The notes under the pieces: model-generated
Database searches by the model: none
Told to the model about the DNA's origin: nothing
Seen by the model: only the letters and a program-made list of their open reading frames with translations
Program-made: the position numbers and the translations under genes
Assembly: GCF_900110065.1 (NCBI RefSeq)
Contig: NZ_FOCI01000001.1
Span: forward strand, 62,001 to 126,000
Source: Loktanella fryxellensis
Lineage (GTDB): Bacteria; Pseudomonadota; Alphaproteobacteria; Rhodobacterales; Rhodobacteraceae
Reading direction: 5' to 3'
Length of the DNA stretch: 64,000 bases
Part shown: in pieces, positions 43,191 to 52,548 of the stretch
How positions within the stretch are numbered: position 1 is the first letter of the stretch
How the letters are laid out: each line of letters starts with the position of its first letter

Positions 43191-44009
43191 TCAGATATCG
43201 GTCGAGTCCACGCCGAGGATCTGGTTCATCGACAGGGCGGGCTGGGAACAGCCTGCTTCGCCCACGATCTTGGCGGGCACGCCCGCCACGGTCTTCATCG
43301 GCGGTACGTCGTGCAGCACCACCGACCCGGCGGCGATCCGGCTGCAATGACCGATGGTGATGTTGCCAAGCACCTTGGCACCAGCGCCGATCAGCACGCC
43401 GTCGCGGATCGTCGGGTGGCGCTGTTCCTCCTGCTTGCCGGTGCCGCCCAGCGTCACGGAATGCAGCATCGACACGTTGTCGCCGACGACGGCGGTTTCG
43501 CCCACCACGATGGAATGGGCGTGGTCGATCATCAGACCCTTGCCGATCCGGGCGGCGGGATGGATGTCCACGCCGAACACCTCTGACACGCGCATCTGCA
43601 CGAAATAGGCCAGATCGCGCGCACCGTCGGTCCACAGCCGATGGCTGAGCCGGTAGGCCTGCACGGCCTGATAGCCCTTGAAGAACATCAACGGCTGCAG
43701 GAAACGGTGGCACGCGGGATCGCGGTCCATCGTCGCCACCAGATCGGCGCGTGCGGCCTGCGTCAGGCTGGTGTCGGCGCGATAGGCATCGTCGGCGATC
43801 TCCCGGATCGTCTGGGCGGGCATCTCGCTGGACGCAAGCTTCATCGCGATGCGGTAGGCCAATGCCGCGTCGAAGCTGTCGTGCTGCAGGATGCCCGCGT
43901 GATACATCGCACCCATCGCGGGGGATGCGTCGATGGCGTGCCGCGCCTCGTCCGCGATCCGTTGCCAGACCGGGTCGACGCTGATCAGTCGGGGCTGGAT
44001 CTGGTTCAT
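43191..44009 (-). CDS. cysE: Serine O-acetyltransferase
   Basis: A 272-residue enzyme that makes O-acetylserine for cysteine synthesis. The N-terminal helical domain is followed by the left-handed beta-helix of hexapeptide repeats: VFGVDIHPAARIGKGLMIDH carries the catalytic His and Asp, then GETAVVGDNVSMLHSVTLGG, and the C-terminal tail QILGVDSTDI ends in Ile, as is typical for complex formation with CysK. Start at 44009. It flanks the GTA cluster, as in Rhodobacter capsulatus. Confidence 0.94.
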   Translation of the reverse strand: MNQIQPRLISVDPVWQRIADEARHAIDASPAMGAMYHAGILQHDSFDAALAYRIAMKLASSEMPAQTIREIADDAYRADTSLTQAARADLVATMDRDPACHRFLQPLMFFKGYQAVQAYRLSHRLWTDGARDLAYFVQMRVSEVFGVDIHPAARIGKGLMIDHAHSIVVGETAVVGDNVSMLHSVTLGGTGKQEEQRHPTIRDGVLIGAGAKVLGNITIGHCSRIAAGSVVLHDVPPMKTVAGVPAKIVGEAGCSQPALSMNQILGVDSTDI

Positions 44010-44065
44010 CGGGATGGTCCTTCGCCGGTCAGGTTTGACGAGCATATAGCGTTTTGCGGCGGCAA

Positions 44066-44332
44066 TCAAAGGGGCGCGGCCAGTGCGGCCAGCACTGCCG
44101 CCAGCGCTGTGCGGTAAGCTGCGTCGCAGGCGCCCGGCGGGGCCGCGGGGCCGATGGCCGCACAAGCCCCCGCCAACGTGCCATCGCCCCACAGCCGGTG
44201 CCGCCGCCGCATCCGCTTGCGATAGCGGTCGGCGAGGCGCGCACCGGCCACGATCCGCACCGCCGTGACGGGACCGTACGCCAGCACCGTCCGTGCGGCG
44301 ATGTCGAGGTCGGTCACGTGGACGGGGCGCAT
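44066..44332 (-). CDS. Small GTA-adjacent protein (possibly DUF7742)
   Basis: An 88-residue basic protein beginning MRPVHVTDLDIAARTVLAYG, with ADRYRKRMRRRHRLWGDGTL in the middle and an Ala-rich C-terminus. A similar small gene accompanies GTA clusters in Rhodobacteraceae; I recall it as DUF7742 but am not certain. Its ATG overlaps the g15 stop by one base (TGATG), so it is coupled to the GTA transcript and may be a further GTA gene. Function unknown. Confidence 0.65.
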   Translation of the reverse strand: MRPVHVTDLDIAARTVLAYGPVTAVRIVAGARLADRYRKRMRRRHRLWGDGTLAGACAAIGPAAPPGACDAAYRTALAAVLAALAAPL

Positions 44333-47300
44333 CAGGCGACCACGTCGATCCGCACGAACGGCCCTGCGCCGTAACGGGCCGAGATCTGTGCCACCGCCAG
44401 CACGTAATCGCCCGCAACGCCGTCCCCCAGCCGCGCGTCTTGCGCATAGATCCAGCGCGCTTGCGTCACCGTCACCTCGCGCAGGATCGTATCGCCCTGC
44501 CGCACCTGCACGACATAGGCCTCGCTCTCTTCGCCCAAGGGCACGTCACCGCGGTCCCACAGGTCGCCGTCGATCCGCGTCTGCCTGATCCAGCGCAGGT
44601 CCAGATCGCCGCCGCTGCGCCGCGTCGTCAGATGCACCACCGGATAGGGGCGCAACCCGTTCCCCTTTGGCACCGTCACCACGTGGCGATAGCTGCGGTC
44701 GGTCACGGGCCGCTTGACCGGGCCATAACGGAAATGCCGGGTGCGCCCGCGGGCCGCCGTGGGAATCGTCACCTGTTCCGGGCGACCGTCCAGCACCACG
44801 ACGCGGGTGCCTGCGGGCCAGACCGCAGGCATCGACGCCCGGGTCCCACGCTGTCCGCGCAGCATCTCGGTCAGTGCCCAGGTCCGGTCGCCCACCAGTT
44901 GCGCCTGCGCGAACTGCACGATTTCCCATGCGTCCAGACTGCCGTCGCCCAGCGCCACCACGTTGGCCCCCGACAGCACCGCGTCGGGATCGACCGCCTT
45001 CAGCGCACCGCTGACCAGCCGGACCCGCAGGGTCTGCCTGTCCCACAGGTCCATGCGCCCCGCAGGCAGCGGCGCCGTCAGCGTTCCGATCACGCTACGC
45101 TGCCGCACCACGTCCTGCAGGATGTAATCGTTGTCCTGCGCCGCCCCGTACAGCGCCACGCCCCCCGCCCAGACCTGTGCCGTGGCCGCAAACCACGGCG
45201 AGGTGTCGCTTTCGTCGCCCCGGATCAGCGGCAGGTCCATGAAGAGCCCGACAACCGGCGTCGGTGCGCGGAAGGGCGTGAGCTTTGCATCCTCCTCCAA
45301 CCGCCGCTGCGGCAGGTAGATTTCAGGATCGACGCGGGTGGCGTCGATCAGGCGCAGGCCCGCATCCTCGATCCGGTCGATGCGATAGGTGTCGGTGCCC
45401 AGTGTCACCACGTCGCCCGCGCCCAGATTGCCCTGCGACGGCGGCAGGGCCAGCGTGACGGTGTCGCGTGCCACGCGGGATTCGTTGATCCAGCGCGCGG
45501 CGATGCGCGCGCCCTCGCCCTGCGTCAGGCCCAGCGCGAATTCGCTGCGCGCGACACCGCGTGTCTCGTCGCGGGGATGGATCGCCTCGGCCACGCGCAC
45601 GGCATAGTCGCCTTCGGTCTCGACGTAGCCGATCTGCACGCGACCCTCGATCTCGGACTGCGGCTGGCGGGTGTGGACTGCGGCACCGTCGCCATCGGGT
45701 CCGACCGCCAGCATGTCGGCGGTGAGGGTGCGGACCGGCACCCCGTCGCGGTTGCGGAACACGAGCTGCCCGTCGCGTTCCGCCACCTCGATCCCGTAGG
45801 CCAGCAGCAGCGGTTGCAACTGCGACCGGGCGGTCGCAACGTCGGCCACCACATAGCCGCGCACGATGCCGTGCAGGCGCGAGACGTCGATGTCGGTGAC
45901 ACCGGCGCTCGCACAGACCTCGGCCACCACACCGGCGAGGGTGCGCGACACGGCCCGCCCGTTCAGCCAGTGCCCGCGCATGTAGTTGCCGCCGTCGGAC
46001 CACAGGTCGGCGTTGGCGGGAAAGAACGGATAGGGCCGCGCGTCCCAGCACCAGACATGGGCGCGGGCCATGTCGACCATCGGCCCGCGATACAGCGCGT
46101 TCGCCGCGACCGGGTTGTGCGCGGTGCGCCTGAAGTGGCGATAGACCGCCCGCAGATACTGCATCTGGATCGTGTCGTCACGCATCCCGTTGGAATGATA
46201 TGGCAACATGCTTTCGGACGATTTCGGGTCGAGGAACTTGTTGGGCTGGTTCGTCCCCTTGTCGAGGGCGGCACAGCCGAACTCGGTGAACCAGAACGGC
46301 TTCGATTGCGGCACCCAAGGGGTCTTGGCCGCCACCCGCCGGCCACCGATGCGGTTATGGTGATCGTTCTGCCACCACCCCTTCAGGTCCTTGTAACGCC
46401 AAACCCACGGCTCTCCGTCGCCGTCGGTAATCGGCGTGCGGATCTGCGCCGCCCGCGCCTCTGGCGAATGATAGAACCAGTCGTAGCCTTCGCCGCCCGC
46501 CACGTTCCCCGACAGGTAGTCGAGGTCGTAGATCGCGCCTGCGCCCGCATCGCGGTGCGTGGTACCGTCGCGCCAGTCGGACAGCGGCATGTAATTGTCG
46601 ATGCCGATGAAATCGATGTGCGGGTCGGCCCAGAGCGGGTCGAGGTGGAAGTATTTGTCTGCCGTCCCCGCAGGCTGGTAGCCGTGATATTCCGACCAGT
46701 CGGCGGCGTAGCTGATCTTGCAATCGGGGCCGAGGATGCCGCGCACCTCTGCCACCAGCTGCCGCAAGGCGGTCACGGCGGGAAAGCTGTCACCCGCGCC
46801 ACGAATCTGCGTCAGGGCCACCATTTCGGACCCGATGCAGAACGCATCGACGCCCCCTGCCGCCTTGCACAGGTGGGCATAGTGCAGGATGAACCGCCGG
46901 TAACGCCACGCGTCCGGGCCGGTGTAGCGCACCGTGGTGCCGTCCAGTATGAAATCGCCCACCTGTGCGGTGCCCATGAACGCCGCGACCTCTGCCGCCG
47001 CCTGCGCGCTCCGGTCTGGGCTGCCCGCCTGCCCCGGTGCCGCCGACAGGGTGATCCGTCCGCGCCACGGCAGGCGCGGCTGGCCCGCCTGCCCGGTGTA
47101 GGGGTCCGGCAGGGCATTGCCGCCCATCTGGTCCATCAGGATGAAGGGATAAAACATCGCGCGCATGCCGCGCGCGTTCAGGGCCGCGATGGCCTCGACC
47201 ACCGCCGCATCCGCGGGCGTGCCGCCATAGATCGGCCTGTCATCCTGACGGGCCACCAGCGCCGCCTGCGCGCGCCCGATGTCGGCCACGCGCCACGGCA

Positions 47301-48237
47301 TCGCGTCGCCGTCCACATCGCGCTGTTCCACCTTGGGCTGCACGGTGCAGACCCCGCAGCGCAGGTCGTCGCCGAACCACGACACCACGAGGCTGACCGA
47401 TTTGCAGGCCGGAAGTTCCTCGTCCAGTGCGGTCAGCGAGGTGGTGAAATCCGTGCCGCCTCTGGGCGAGTTGACGTTGATGGCCACCTCCTCGCCGTAG
47501 GCCGCCGCAAGGTTCACCTGCGTCGTGGCCAAGGAATATTCTCCCGTGCCGGGGATCAACGCCACGCCGCGCACCTGCCGCGCGATGTCGGCCAGATCGT
47601 CCGGCGTGCCGGGTTCCGCCGGGCGCATCACCTCGAACGTGAACTGCGGGACGCGGTTGCCGAACTGACCAAGCGGCAGGTCCTCGAACACGACATAAGC
47701 GGTGCCACGATAGGCGGGGGTCAGGCTGGCTCCCTCGACCGCCGCGATCTTGGGGTCGGGTTGCTGATCCTCGGTCCCCGGATAGACCCGCATATTGAGG
47801 CTCGCGGGCGACACCTCCTCGCCGTCCGCCCAGACGCGGCCCACGCGCAGGATGCGACCTGCGCACAAGGCGAGCGCGAGGCTGATGGTATAGCTGAAGG
47901 TCGTCGTTTCCGGTTGCGGGCCGGCCCCCTTGCCGCCGCCGCCGGTGGTATCGCTGCTTTCCTGAAACCGGCTGGCCCAGATCACCTGACCGCCCAGCCG
48001 CATCCGCCCGTGCAGACGCGGGATCGCAGCCCCTTCGCTGGCGCCCATCAGGCGAAAGCGGTCGACGCGGCCGACCTCGACCGCGTCGGACCCGGACCCC
48101 AGCAGGCGCTGGTCGATCACGCGGCCCAGCACGGCCCCCGCCGCGCGCCCCACCGTCGCCATCGACAGGCCCAGCACGGTGCCGCCCACCGACCCGCCCA
48201 GCGCCATGCCCGCAGCCGCAAGAACCAGCGTCGCCAT
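44332..48237 (-). CDS. GTA g15: host-specificity/tail fibre megatron protein
   Basis: A 1301-residue baseplate protein, the length expected for RcGTA gp15. The N-terminus is a hydrophobic glycine-rich stretch (LVLAAAGMALGGSVGGTVLG); residues about 420-730 contain the GTA TIM-barrel-like glycoside-hydrolase region (FIGIDNYMPLSDWRDGTTH, FWFTEFGCAALDKG, WCWDARPYPFFPANADLW), followed by the phage tail 3 domain and a C-terminal beta-rich part. It probably contacts the cell surface. Three bases after g14. Confidence 0.9.
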   Translation of the reverse strand: MATLVLAAAGMALGGSVGGTVLGLSMATVGRAAGAVLGRVIDQRLLGSGSDAVEVGRVDRFRLMGASEGAAIPRLHGRMRLGGQVIWASRFQESSDTTGGGGKGAGPQPETTTFSYTISLALALCAGRILRVGRVWADGEEVSPASLNMRVYPGTEDQQPDPKIAAVEGASLTPAYRGTAYVVFEDLPLGQFGNRVPQFTFEVMRPAEPGTPDDLADIARQVRGVALIPGTGEYSLATTQVNLAAAYGEEVAINVNSPRGGTDFTTSLTALDEELPACKSVSLVVSWFGDDLRCGVCTVQPKVEQRDVDGDAMPWRVADIGRAQAALVARQDDRPIYGGTPADAAVVEAIAALNARGMRAMFYPFILMDQMGGNALPDPYTGQAGQPRLPWRGRITLSAAPGQAGSPDRSAQAAAEVAAFMGTAQVGDFILDGTTVRYTGPDAWRYRRFILHYAHLCKAAGGVDAFCIGSEMVALTQIRGAGDSFPAVTALRQLVAEVRGILGPDCKISYAADWSEYHGYQPAGTADKYFHLDPLWADPHIDFIGIDNYMPLSDWRDGTTHRDAGAGAIYDLDYLSGNVAGGEGYDWFYHSPEARAAQIRTPITDGDGEPWVWRYKDLKGWWQNDHHNRIGGRRVAAKTPWVPQSKPFWFTEFGCAALDKGTNQPNKFLDPKSSESMLPYHSNGMRDDTIQMQYLRAVYRHFRRTAHNPVAANALYRGPMVDMARAHVWCWDARPYPFFPANADLWSDGGNYMRGHWLNGRAVSRTLAGVVAEVCASAGVTDIDVSRLHGIVRGYVVADVATARSQLQPLLLAYGIEVAERDGQLVFRNRDGVPVRTLTADMLAVGPDGDGAAVHTRQPQSEIEGRVQIGYVETEGDYAVRVAEAIHPRDETRGVARSEFALGLTQGEGARIAARWINESRVARDTVTLALPPSQGNLGAGDVVTLGTDTYRIDRIEDAGLRLIDATRVDPEIYLPQRRLEEDAKLTPFRAPTPVVGLFMDLPLIRGDESDTSPWFAATAQVWAGGVALYGAAQDNDYILQDVVRQRSVIGTLTAPLPAGRMDLWDRQTLRVRLVSGALKAVDPDAVLSGANVVALGDGSLDAWEIVQFAQAQLVGDRTWALTEMLRGQRGTRASMPAVWPAGTRVVVLDGRPEQVTIPTAARGRTRHFRYGPVKRPVTDRSYRHVVTVPKGNGLRPYPVVHLTTRRSGGDLDLRWIRQTRIDGDLWDRGDVPLGEESEAYVVQVRQGDTILREVTVTQARWIYAQDARLGDGVAGDYVLAVAQISARYGAGPFVRIDVVA

Positions 48238-48240
48238 CCT

Positions 48241-48666
48241 TCATCCTTCCTGAAAATCGAACCGTGCCACGATCCGCCGCGCCCAGGGGGCGGACAGCGG
48301 GCTTTCCAGCACACCGTGCCGGCTATAGGCGTGGATGAAGCGGGGGTGGTCGCCGCCCGCGCTGAGCACGCCCAGATGCTTGGCCACCGCGCCCTCGCGC
48401 ATGCGGAACAGCAGCACCTGACCGGGCTGCAGGTTGCCCGCCACAGGCCGCAGATGTGCCCGCGCGGCGGCCCAAAGCACGTCGTGCCCTTGCACCTCAT
48501 CCCAGTCCGGGGTGTAGCGCGGCATCGCCTGCGGCTCATCCCCGTGCAGGTGCCGCCAGATGCCGCGGATCAGACCGAGGCAGTCGCAGCCCGCCCCCTT
48601 GGTCGCGGCCTGATGCACGTAAGGCGTGCCGATCCACGTCAGCGCCTCGACCACGACGGCGCTCAC
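48241..48666 (-). CDS. GTA g14: NlpC/P60 peptidase
   Basis: A 141-residue cysteine peptidase of the NlpC/P60 family that probably opens peptidoglycan during DNA entry. The catalytic Cys is in GAGCDCLGLIRGIWR near residue 32, His in VAKHLGVLS and a third polar residue in FIHAYSRHGV. The start is GTG 48666, overlapping the g13 stop in GTGA; other Met codons upstream lie in another frame's gene. Confidence 0.88.
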   Translation of the reverse strand: MSAVVVEALTWIGTPYVHQAATKGAGCDCLGLIRGIWRHLHGDEPQAMPRYTPDWDEVQGHDVLWAAARAHLRPVAGNLQPGQVLLFRMREGAVAKHLGVLSAGGDHPRFIHAYSRHGVLESPLSAPWARRIVARFDFQEG

Positions 48667-49544
48667 GACGAAAGGCTCCCGCCGTCGTTGGTGCCGGTGC
48701 TGCGCGGCACGCTCATCAGCCAGTCTTCGCCGGGCATGGTGGGAAAGCCGCGGAAGTTCGCGAGGTTGGCGAATTTCACGCGGCAGGTCTCGGCCCGGCG
48801 GTCGCAGCCCGCAACCAGACGCAGCGTATCCCCGATGGCGAGGGGGGACGGCAGCGCATCCCAAAGGGTCAGGCGCCGCCGCCCCCCTTGCAGCAGGTCG
48901 TGCTTTATCGCGACGACCAACCCCGCGCCCTGCCCGGTCAGTACGGTCATCACCCCCTGCTCGAACCAGCGGTCAGGATGTTGGCCCGCCGCGACCTCGA
49001 TTGACTGACCGGCGTCCTGCGCCAGCACCGGTGCTGTAGTCATCACAAGCGGATCGTCGGTCCGAACGCCGCAGCGCGCATCCCCCAGCACCGCATCGCA
49101 ACTGCGCAGATAGGTGCGGCCCGACGGCTGGTTCAGCAGGTCGGTCAGACCGCGCAAATCCACCCGAAACGTGCCCGCCTGACGCACGATCTCTCCGATC
49201 CGGCCACGGAACCGCAACTGGCGCTGGGCCACGTCGTCCCAGCGCACCAGCCAGTTGCGCACGGCGGCCCCGTCATAGCGGCCCGCCACGATGTCGGCCT
49301 CTGTCACCACATCCGCCTGCAACAGTCCCACCGCCTCGGAATTGTCGGCGGCCAGCCCCGCGACCGTGGCCAGTGCCCGCGCGCTGAGCCCGCTGTCGGC
49401 CATGAAGGTGATGCCCTCGAACCGCAGGGGGCGGTCATGGTCGGTGAAGCCGAGCGTCACGCCATCGCGGCGCGTGATCGCCCAGGCCTGACACACATGC
49501 CCCGCCCCGGTGGCGAGATGCGCGAACAGCGCATCCGCGTTCAC
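48663..49544 (-). CDS. GTA g13: DUF2163 baseplate hub protein
   Basis: A 293-residue DUF2163/phage BR0599-type protein. Cys residues in RSCDAVLGDARCGV (about 148 and 158) and AGCDRRAETCRVKF (about 250 and 257) form a four-Cys set consistent with an iron-sulfur cluster; I recall such a cluster in the RcGTA hub structure. WAITRRDGVTLGFTDHDRPL is the typical start. Overlaps g14 and g12 by four bases each. Confidence 0.9.
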   Translation of the reverse strand: MNADALFAHLATGAGHVCQAWAITRRDGVTLGFTDHDRPLRFEGITFMADSGLSARALATVAGLAADNSEAVGLLQADVVTEADIVAGRYDGAAVRNWLVRWDDVAQRQLRFRGRIGEIVRQAGTFRVDLRGLTDLLNQPSGRTYLRSCDAVLGDARCGVRTDDPLVMTTAPVLAQDAGQSIEVAAGQHPDRWFEQGVMTVLTGQGAGLVVAIKHDLLQGGRRRLTLWDALPSPLAIGDTLRLVAGCDRRAETCRVKFANLANFRGFPTMPGEDWLMSVPRSTGTNDGGSLSS

Positions 49545-50173
49545 AGCCGCACCTCGATCACCGGGACGCTGGGGGCCTGACCCGCATGAAAGCTCGAAAC
49601 CGAGGTCTCGATCCGGTCCGTGTTGAAGCGCACCGGCACGTCGAAGGCGAAGCCCGCCCGCACCTCTGCCCCGATATCAGGCGCGTGCACGAAGGTGACG
49701 CGGCCCGTGGTCAGATCGATGGTCCAGTCGATCCCCTCCTGCACCTCGTCGCCGCCGACGGCGATGCGCACCGTGCCCTCCACCGGTTTCGCGATAGGCC
49801 GCGCATAGCTCTGCGCACCACTGACATAGTGTTTGACCAGTGGAATTACGGTCGTCACCTCGTCGCCCACGGCGATCAGCTGATCAAGCATGCCGGGTTC
49901 GCGCGACGGCGGGCAGGACTTGTAGTCGCCCCAGTCCTTCCAGCGGAACCCGTGCAACTGCCCCTCGCGCGCCTCGAAGAACGCGACAAGCTGCGCAATG
50001 TCGTCCAGCGACCGCAGGCCGACGCCCGCGTCATAGCGGCGGCGTCCATGCGCCCAGGGCGTGTTGCGCTCCTCATAGCCGTTGGCCAGCGTCACGATCT
50101 CGGTGCGCCGTTCGGGACCGCCCAGCGCCCCGAAGCTCAGGTTCGCCGGAAAGCGTATGTCGTGAAAGGCCAT
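49541..50173 (-). CDS. GTA g12: DUF2460 distal tail protein
   Basis: A 210-residue DUF2460 protein forming the distal tail ring. The conserved start is FHDIRFPANLSFGALGGPE, followed by RRYDAGVGLRSLDDIAQLVA and FRWKDWGDYKS, and the end FNTDRIETSVSSFHAG. Lies 14 bases from g11 and overlaps g13 by four bases. Confidence 0.9.
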   Translation of the reverse strand: MAFHDIRFPANLSFGALGGPERRTEIVTLANGYEERNTPWAHGRRRYDAGVGLRSLDDIAQLVAFFEAREGQLHGFRWKDWGDYKSCPPSREPGMLDQLIAVGDEVTTVIPLVKHYVSGAQSYARPIAKPVEGTVRIAVGGDEVQEGIDWTIDLTTGRVTFVHAPDIGAEVRAGFAFDVPVRFNTDRIETSVSSFHAGQAPSVPVIEVRL

Positions 50174-50187
50174 GGCCTGTTCCCTCT

Positions 50188-50847
50188 CTACCTGTTGCGT
50201 TGACCGCGCCCCAGCATCCGGCCCATCTGGGCGGCGATCTGGCTCTGGCTGCGCTGGAATCCCTGCACGTCCGGCGTGCTGACGTGCATGGTGACGTTGA
50301 CCGCAGGCCCCGCACCGCCGCGCACGCCCAGCCGCCCATCGGGACCGCGCGCCAGCGGCATGATCGCCTCGGGGCCCGCTTCGCCCATCAGGCCGATGCC
50401 GCCGCGCATGGGGAACGTTGTGGGGCCGCCGACCACGCCGCCCTTGGCGAACGGCATGACGCGCCCTTGGGCGAACGACCCACCCTGCGCGAATGGCATC
50501 ATGCCCGACACGGCGGCATTGATGCCCTGCGACAGCAGACCGCCCGCGTGCTGCATCACCGGGTTCACCGCCGCCGCATAGGCCGTGTCGATCATGCTGG
50601 ACGCCACCTTGCCCAGCGTGTCCGACACCGACTTGCCATCCAGCACCAGCCCGTCGAAGGCACGGCGCAGGCCGCCCGCAAAGCCGCGTTCGAGGTTGCC
50701 CAGATCGCGCGTCGTCTCGCCCAGCGTGCCCTGCATGTCGCGCAGGGTGGCGTCGAACGCGCCGGTCATGGCGCGGGCGTCGCCGAGCGTGCGCTCCAGG
50801 GCGGCCACATCCGCCTCCAGCCCGTCGATCTGATCGCTTTCGTTCAT
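50188..50847 (-). CDS. GTA g11: tape measure protein
   Basis: A 219-residue tail-length protein, very short compared with siphophage tape measures, in keeping with the short GTA tail. The N-terminal half is helical (EADVAALERTLGDARAMTGA); the middle is Gly/Met-rich (MMPFAQGGSFAQGRVMPFAK), and the end has VNVTMHVSTPDVQGFQRSQ. I start at the ATG at 50847 (NESDQIDGLE); an upstream Met would add six residues. Confidence 0.87.
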   Translation of the reverse strand: MNESDQIDGLEADVAALERTLGDARAMTGAFDATLRDMQGTLGETTRDLGNLERGFAGGLRRAFDGLVLDGKSVSDTLGKVASSMIDTAYAAAVNPVMQHAGGLLSQGINAAVSGMMPFAQGGSFAQGRVMPFAKGGVVGGPTTFPMRGGIGLMGEAGPEAIMPLARGPDGRLGVRGGAGPAVNVTMHVSTPDVQGFQRSQSQIAAQMGRMLGRGQRNR

Positions 50848-50851
50848 CGCA

Positions 50852-51046
50852 TCACTCCTTTCCAATATCGGGAAACGCCTGCATCAGGGCGTCCAGCCCA
50901 CCGCGGCCCAAGGGCCGCATGGCCGTCGTCTGCCCCAGCATCAGCGCCAGTTCCGCAGGCGTCAGCCGCCAGAACTGATCCGGCGTCAGGCGCAGGTCAT
51001 GCAGCCCCGCCCGCATCAAGCCTGCCCAGTCCAGCGCCCGCCTCAT
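50852..51046 (-). CDS. GTA g10.1: tail assembly chaperone
   Basis: A 64-residue protein: WAGLMRAGLHDLRLTPDQFW and LTPAELALMLGQTTAM are typical of the short rcc01693-type chaperone that helps load the tape measure. It overlaps g10 by four bases and is separated from g11 by four. In many tailed phages this protein arises by frameshift from g10; here it is a separate reading frame. Confidence 0.85.
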   Translation of the reverse strand: MRRALDWAGLMRAGLHDLRLTPDQFWRLTPAELALMLGQTTAMRPLGRGGLDALMQAFPDIGKE

Positions 51047-51357
51047 TCCGGCGGGGTGAATGCGCGGGCCAGCAGTTCCGCCGCCACCCGTGCCGCCTGT
51101 ACCGGGCCGCCCGCCAGATCCGCGCTCAGCAGATCGGCCGCAGACCCGCGCCAGCCGCCGCCGCGCAATCCTGCCACCAGCAAGGCCAGCACGTCGCGGC
51201 CCCGATAATGACCCGCCTCAAAGCGTTCCACCAAATCGATCAGCGTGTCCGCCTGCAACTGCGCCTCCAGCTCCGCCAGCGCGCCGAGCGTCAGCTTGGC
51301 CACATGCGGCACACCGTCGATGGTCACGCTGACCTCGCCCGCCAGCGGATTGACCAC
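51043..51357 (-). CDS. GTA g10: tail assembly protein (GTA-gp10 family)
   Basis: A 104-residue protein of the GTA gp10 family: MVNPLAGEVSVTIDGVPHVA, KLTLGALAELEAQLQA, and LVERFEAGHYRGRDVLALLV. It is the likely tail-chaperone partner of g10.1. It directly abuts the g9 stop without a gap and overlaps g10.1 by four bases. Confidence 0.88.
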   Translation of the reverse strand: MVNPLAGEVSVTIDGVPHVAKLTLGALAELEAQLQADTLIDLVERFEAGHYRGRDVLALLVAGLRGGGWRGSAADLLSADLAGGPVQAARVAAELLARAFTPPE

Positions 51358-51774
51358 CTACAGGTCCGCCACGAAGGCAAGCTGACCTGCGCTGGTCAGC
51401 GCGATCTCGTAGGTTGCCTCGCCGTCGAAGGTGCCCGCGTATTCGATGGACGTGATCTGGAACCGGCCCGTCACGGTGCCGAACGACGGGATCACGACCT
51501 GGAACTCCGGCGTCTCGCCGTCGAAGAACACCTGCCGCATCCGCTCGTCCGTGGCCGCGTCGCGAAAGATGCCCGACCCCGCGATGGCCGCCGTCTTGAC
51601 GCCGGCGCCCGCCAGCAGCTCTCGCCAGCCGCCCGCGCTGTCCAGCCCCGTCACATCCACGCTTTCCGCGTTGAAGCTGAGGCGCGTCGCCCGCAGGCCC
51701 GCCGCGCTCTGGAACGATCCGTCGCCGGTCATGTCGACTTTGATCAACAGGTCCTTGCCACTCTGTGCCGCCAT
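51358..51774 (-). CDS. GTA g9: major tail protein (TP901-1 type)
   Basis: A 138-residue tail-tube protein: AQSGKDLLIKVDMTGDGSFQ and LRATRLSFNAESVDVTGLDS at the N-terminus, then GGWRELLAGAGVKTAAIAGSG and TGRFQITSIEYAGTFDGEA. These are the TP901-1-family landmarks. It would stack in hexamers to form the tube. A 28-base gap separates it from g8. Confidence 0.92.
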   Translation of the reverse strand: MAAQSGKDLLIKVDMTGDGSFQSAAGLRATRLSFNAESVDVTGLDSAGGWRELLAGAGVKTAAIAGSGIFRDAATDERMRQVFFDGETPEFQVVIPSFGTVTGRFQITSIEYAGTFDGEATYEIALTSAGQLAFVADL

Positions 51775-51802
51775 TGCCGTGCTCCCTTGATGAAATAAAC
51801 GC

Positions 51803-52213
51803 CTAGTCGTCGGAAAGACGTGCGCGAAAGATCAGGTCGATGCGCCGCACATCGCCGCTGCCGACACGGGCCGCCTGCGCGCGGGTAAGGCGCAGATCCA
51901 GCACCCGCCCGCGCGTCAACAGCAGTGCGCCCCACGCCAGCGCGTCGTTCACCGCCGCCGCCGCCGCCTTGACGCCCGCGAACCCCGCCGCCGTGCCGAC
52001 CACGCTGATCGTCAGGTCGTGCACCGCCCCCGCGCCGTCCGCGTCGGAGGCATCGCGCACCTTTTCCGCGCCCAGCGCCACGTGCAGCGGCGGCACGGCA
52101 CCCGCGGGCCGCGCGTCGAAGATCGCGTCGCCCACCAGCGCGGAAAGTGCGGCATCGCCTGCCAACCGGGCATAGACCGCGGTCTGCAGCGCCTGCGCCA
52201 TTGCATAGCTCAT
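51803..52213 (-). CDS. GTA g8: DUF3168 tail terminator
   Basis: A 136-residue DUF3168 protein, probably the tail-terminator that joins the tube to the head. MSYAMAQALQTAVYARLAGD and LVGDAIFDARPAG give the family start, VNDALAWGALLLTRGRVLDL and IDLIFRARLSDD the end. Start at 52213; overlaps g7 by four bases. Confidence 0.87.
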   Translation of the reverse strand: MSYAMAQALQTAVYARLAGDAALSALVGDAIFDARPAGAVPPLHVALGAEKVRDASDADGAGAVHDLTISVVGTAAGFAGVKAAAAAVNDALAWGALLLTRGRVLDLRLTRAQAARVGSGDVRRIDLIFRARLSDD

Positions 52214-52548
52214 GCCACCACCTCCTCTGCGGCGTGGCAGGTCAGATACCGCCCCTCCGTGTCCCGTTCCGTGACCGCGAGGATCGCATAGGTCCGCGCA
52301 CCGGCGCGGAACCGCTGGCCTGCGACCGGGCGCGATGGCGCCCCCGGCGGGGCGGCCCGCACCGTGACGACCAGCGGCACGCGGGACAGAGTCAGGCCGT
52401 TCGCCGCCCGTTCCACCCCCGCACCGGGTGCAACCTGCGCCCACAGCGTGCCGAGGGCGGTCCACGTGACCGCCTGCCCACCGCTGCCGTCAGGGACGGC
52501 CACGGGCGCCTCAAGCACCAGACGGCGGTTGAGGTGCAAGCCGTTCAC
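52210..52548 (-). CDS. GTA g7: head-tail stopper/adaptor
   Basis: A 112-residue SPP1 gp16-like head-closure protein: LHLNRRLVLEAPVAVPDGSG, TWTALGTLWAQVAPG, and FRAGARTYAILAVTERDTEG. It should plug the head before tail joining. Overlaps both neighbours by four bases. Confidence 0.87.
   Translation of the reverse strand: MNGLHLNRRLVLEAPVAVPDGSGGQAVTWTALGTLWAQVAPGAGVERAANGLTLSRVPLVVTVRAAPPGAPSRPVAGQRFRAGARTYAILAVTERDTEGRYLTCHAAEEVVA

Noticed and set aside
44293-49008. A very long open frame (1571 codons) on the plus strand across the GTA g15-g13 genes
   Set aside because: It is antisense to well-supported genes, shows no recognisable domain, and has the Arg/His/Gly-rich composition expected of the mirror of a GC-rich coding strand.
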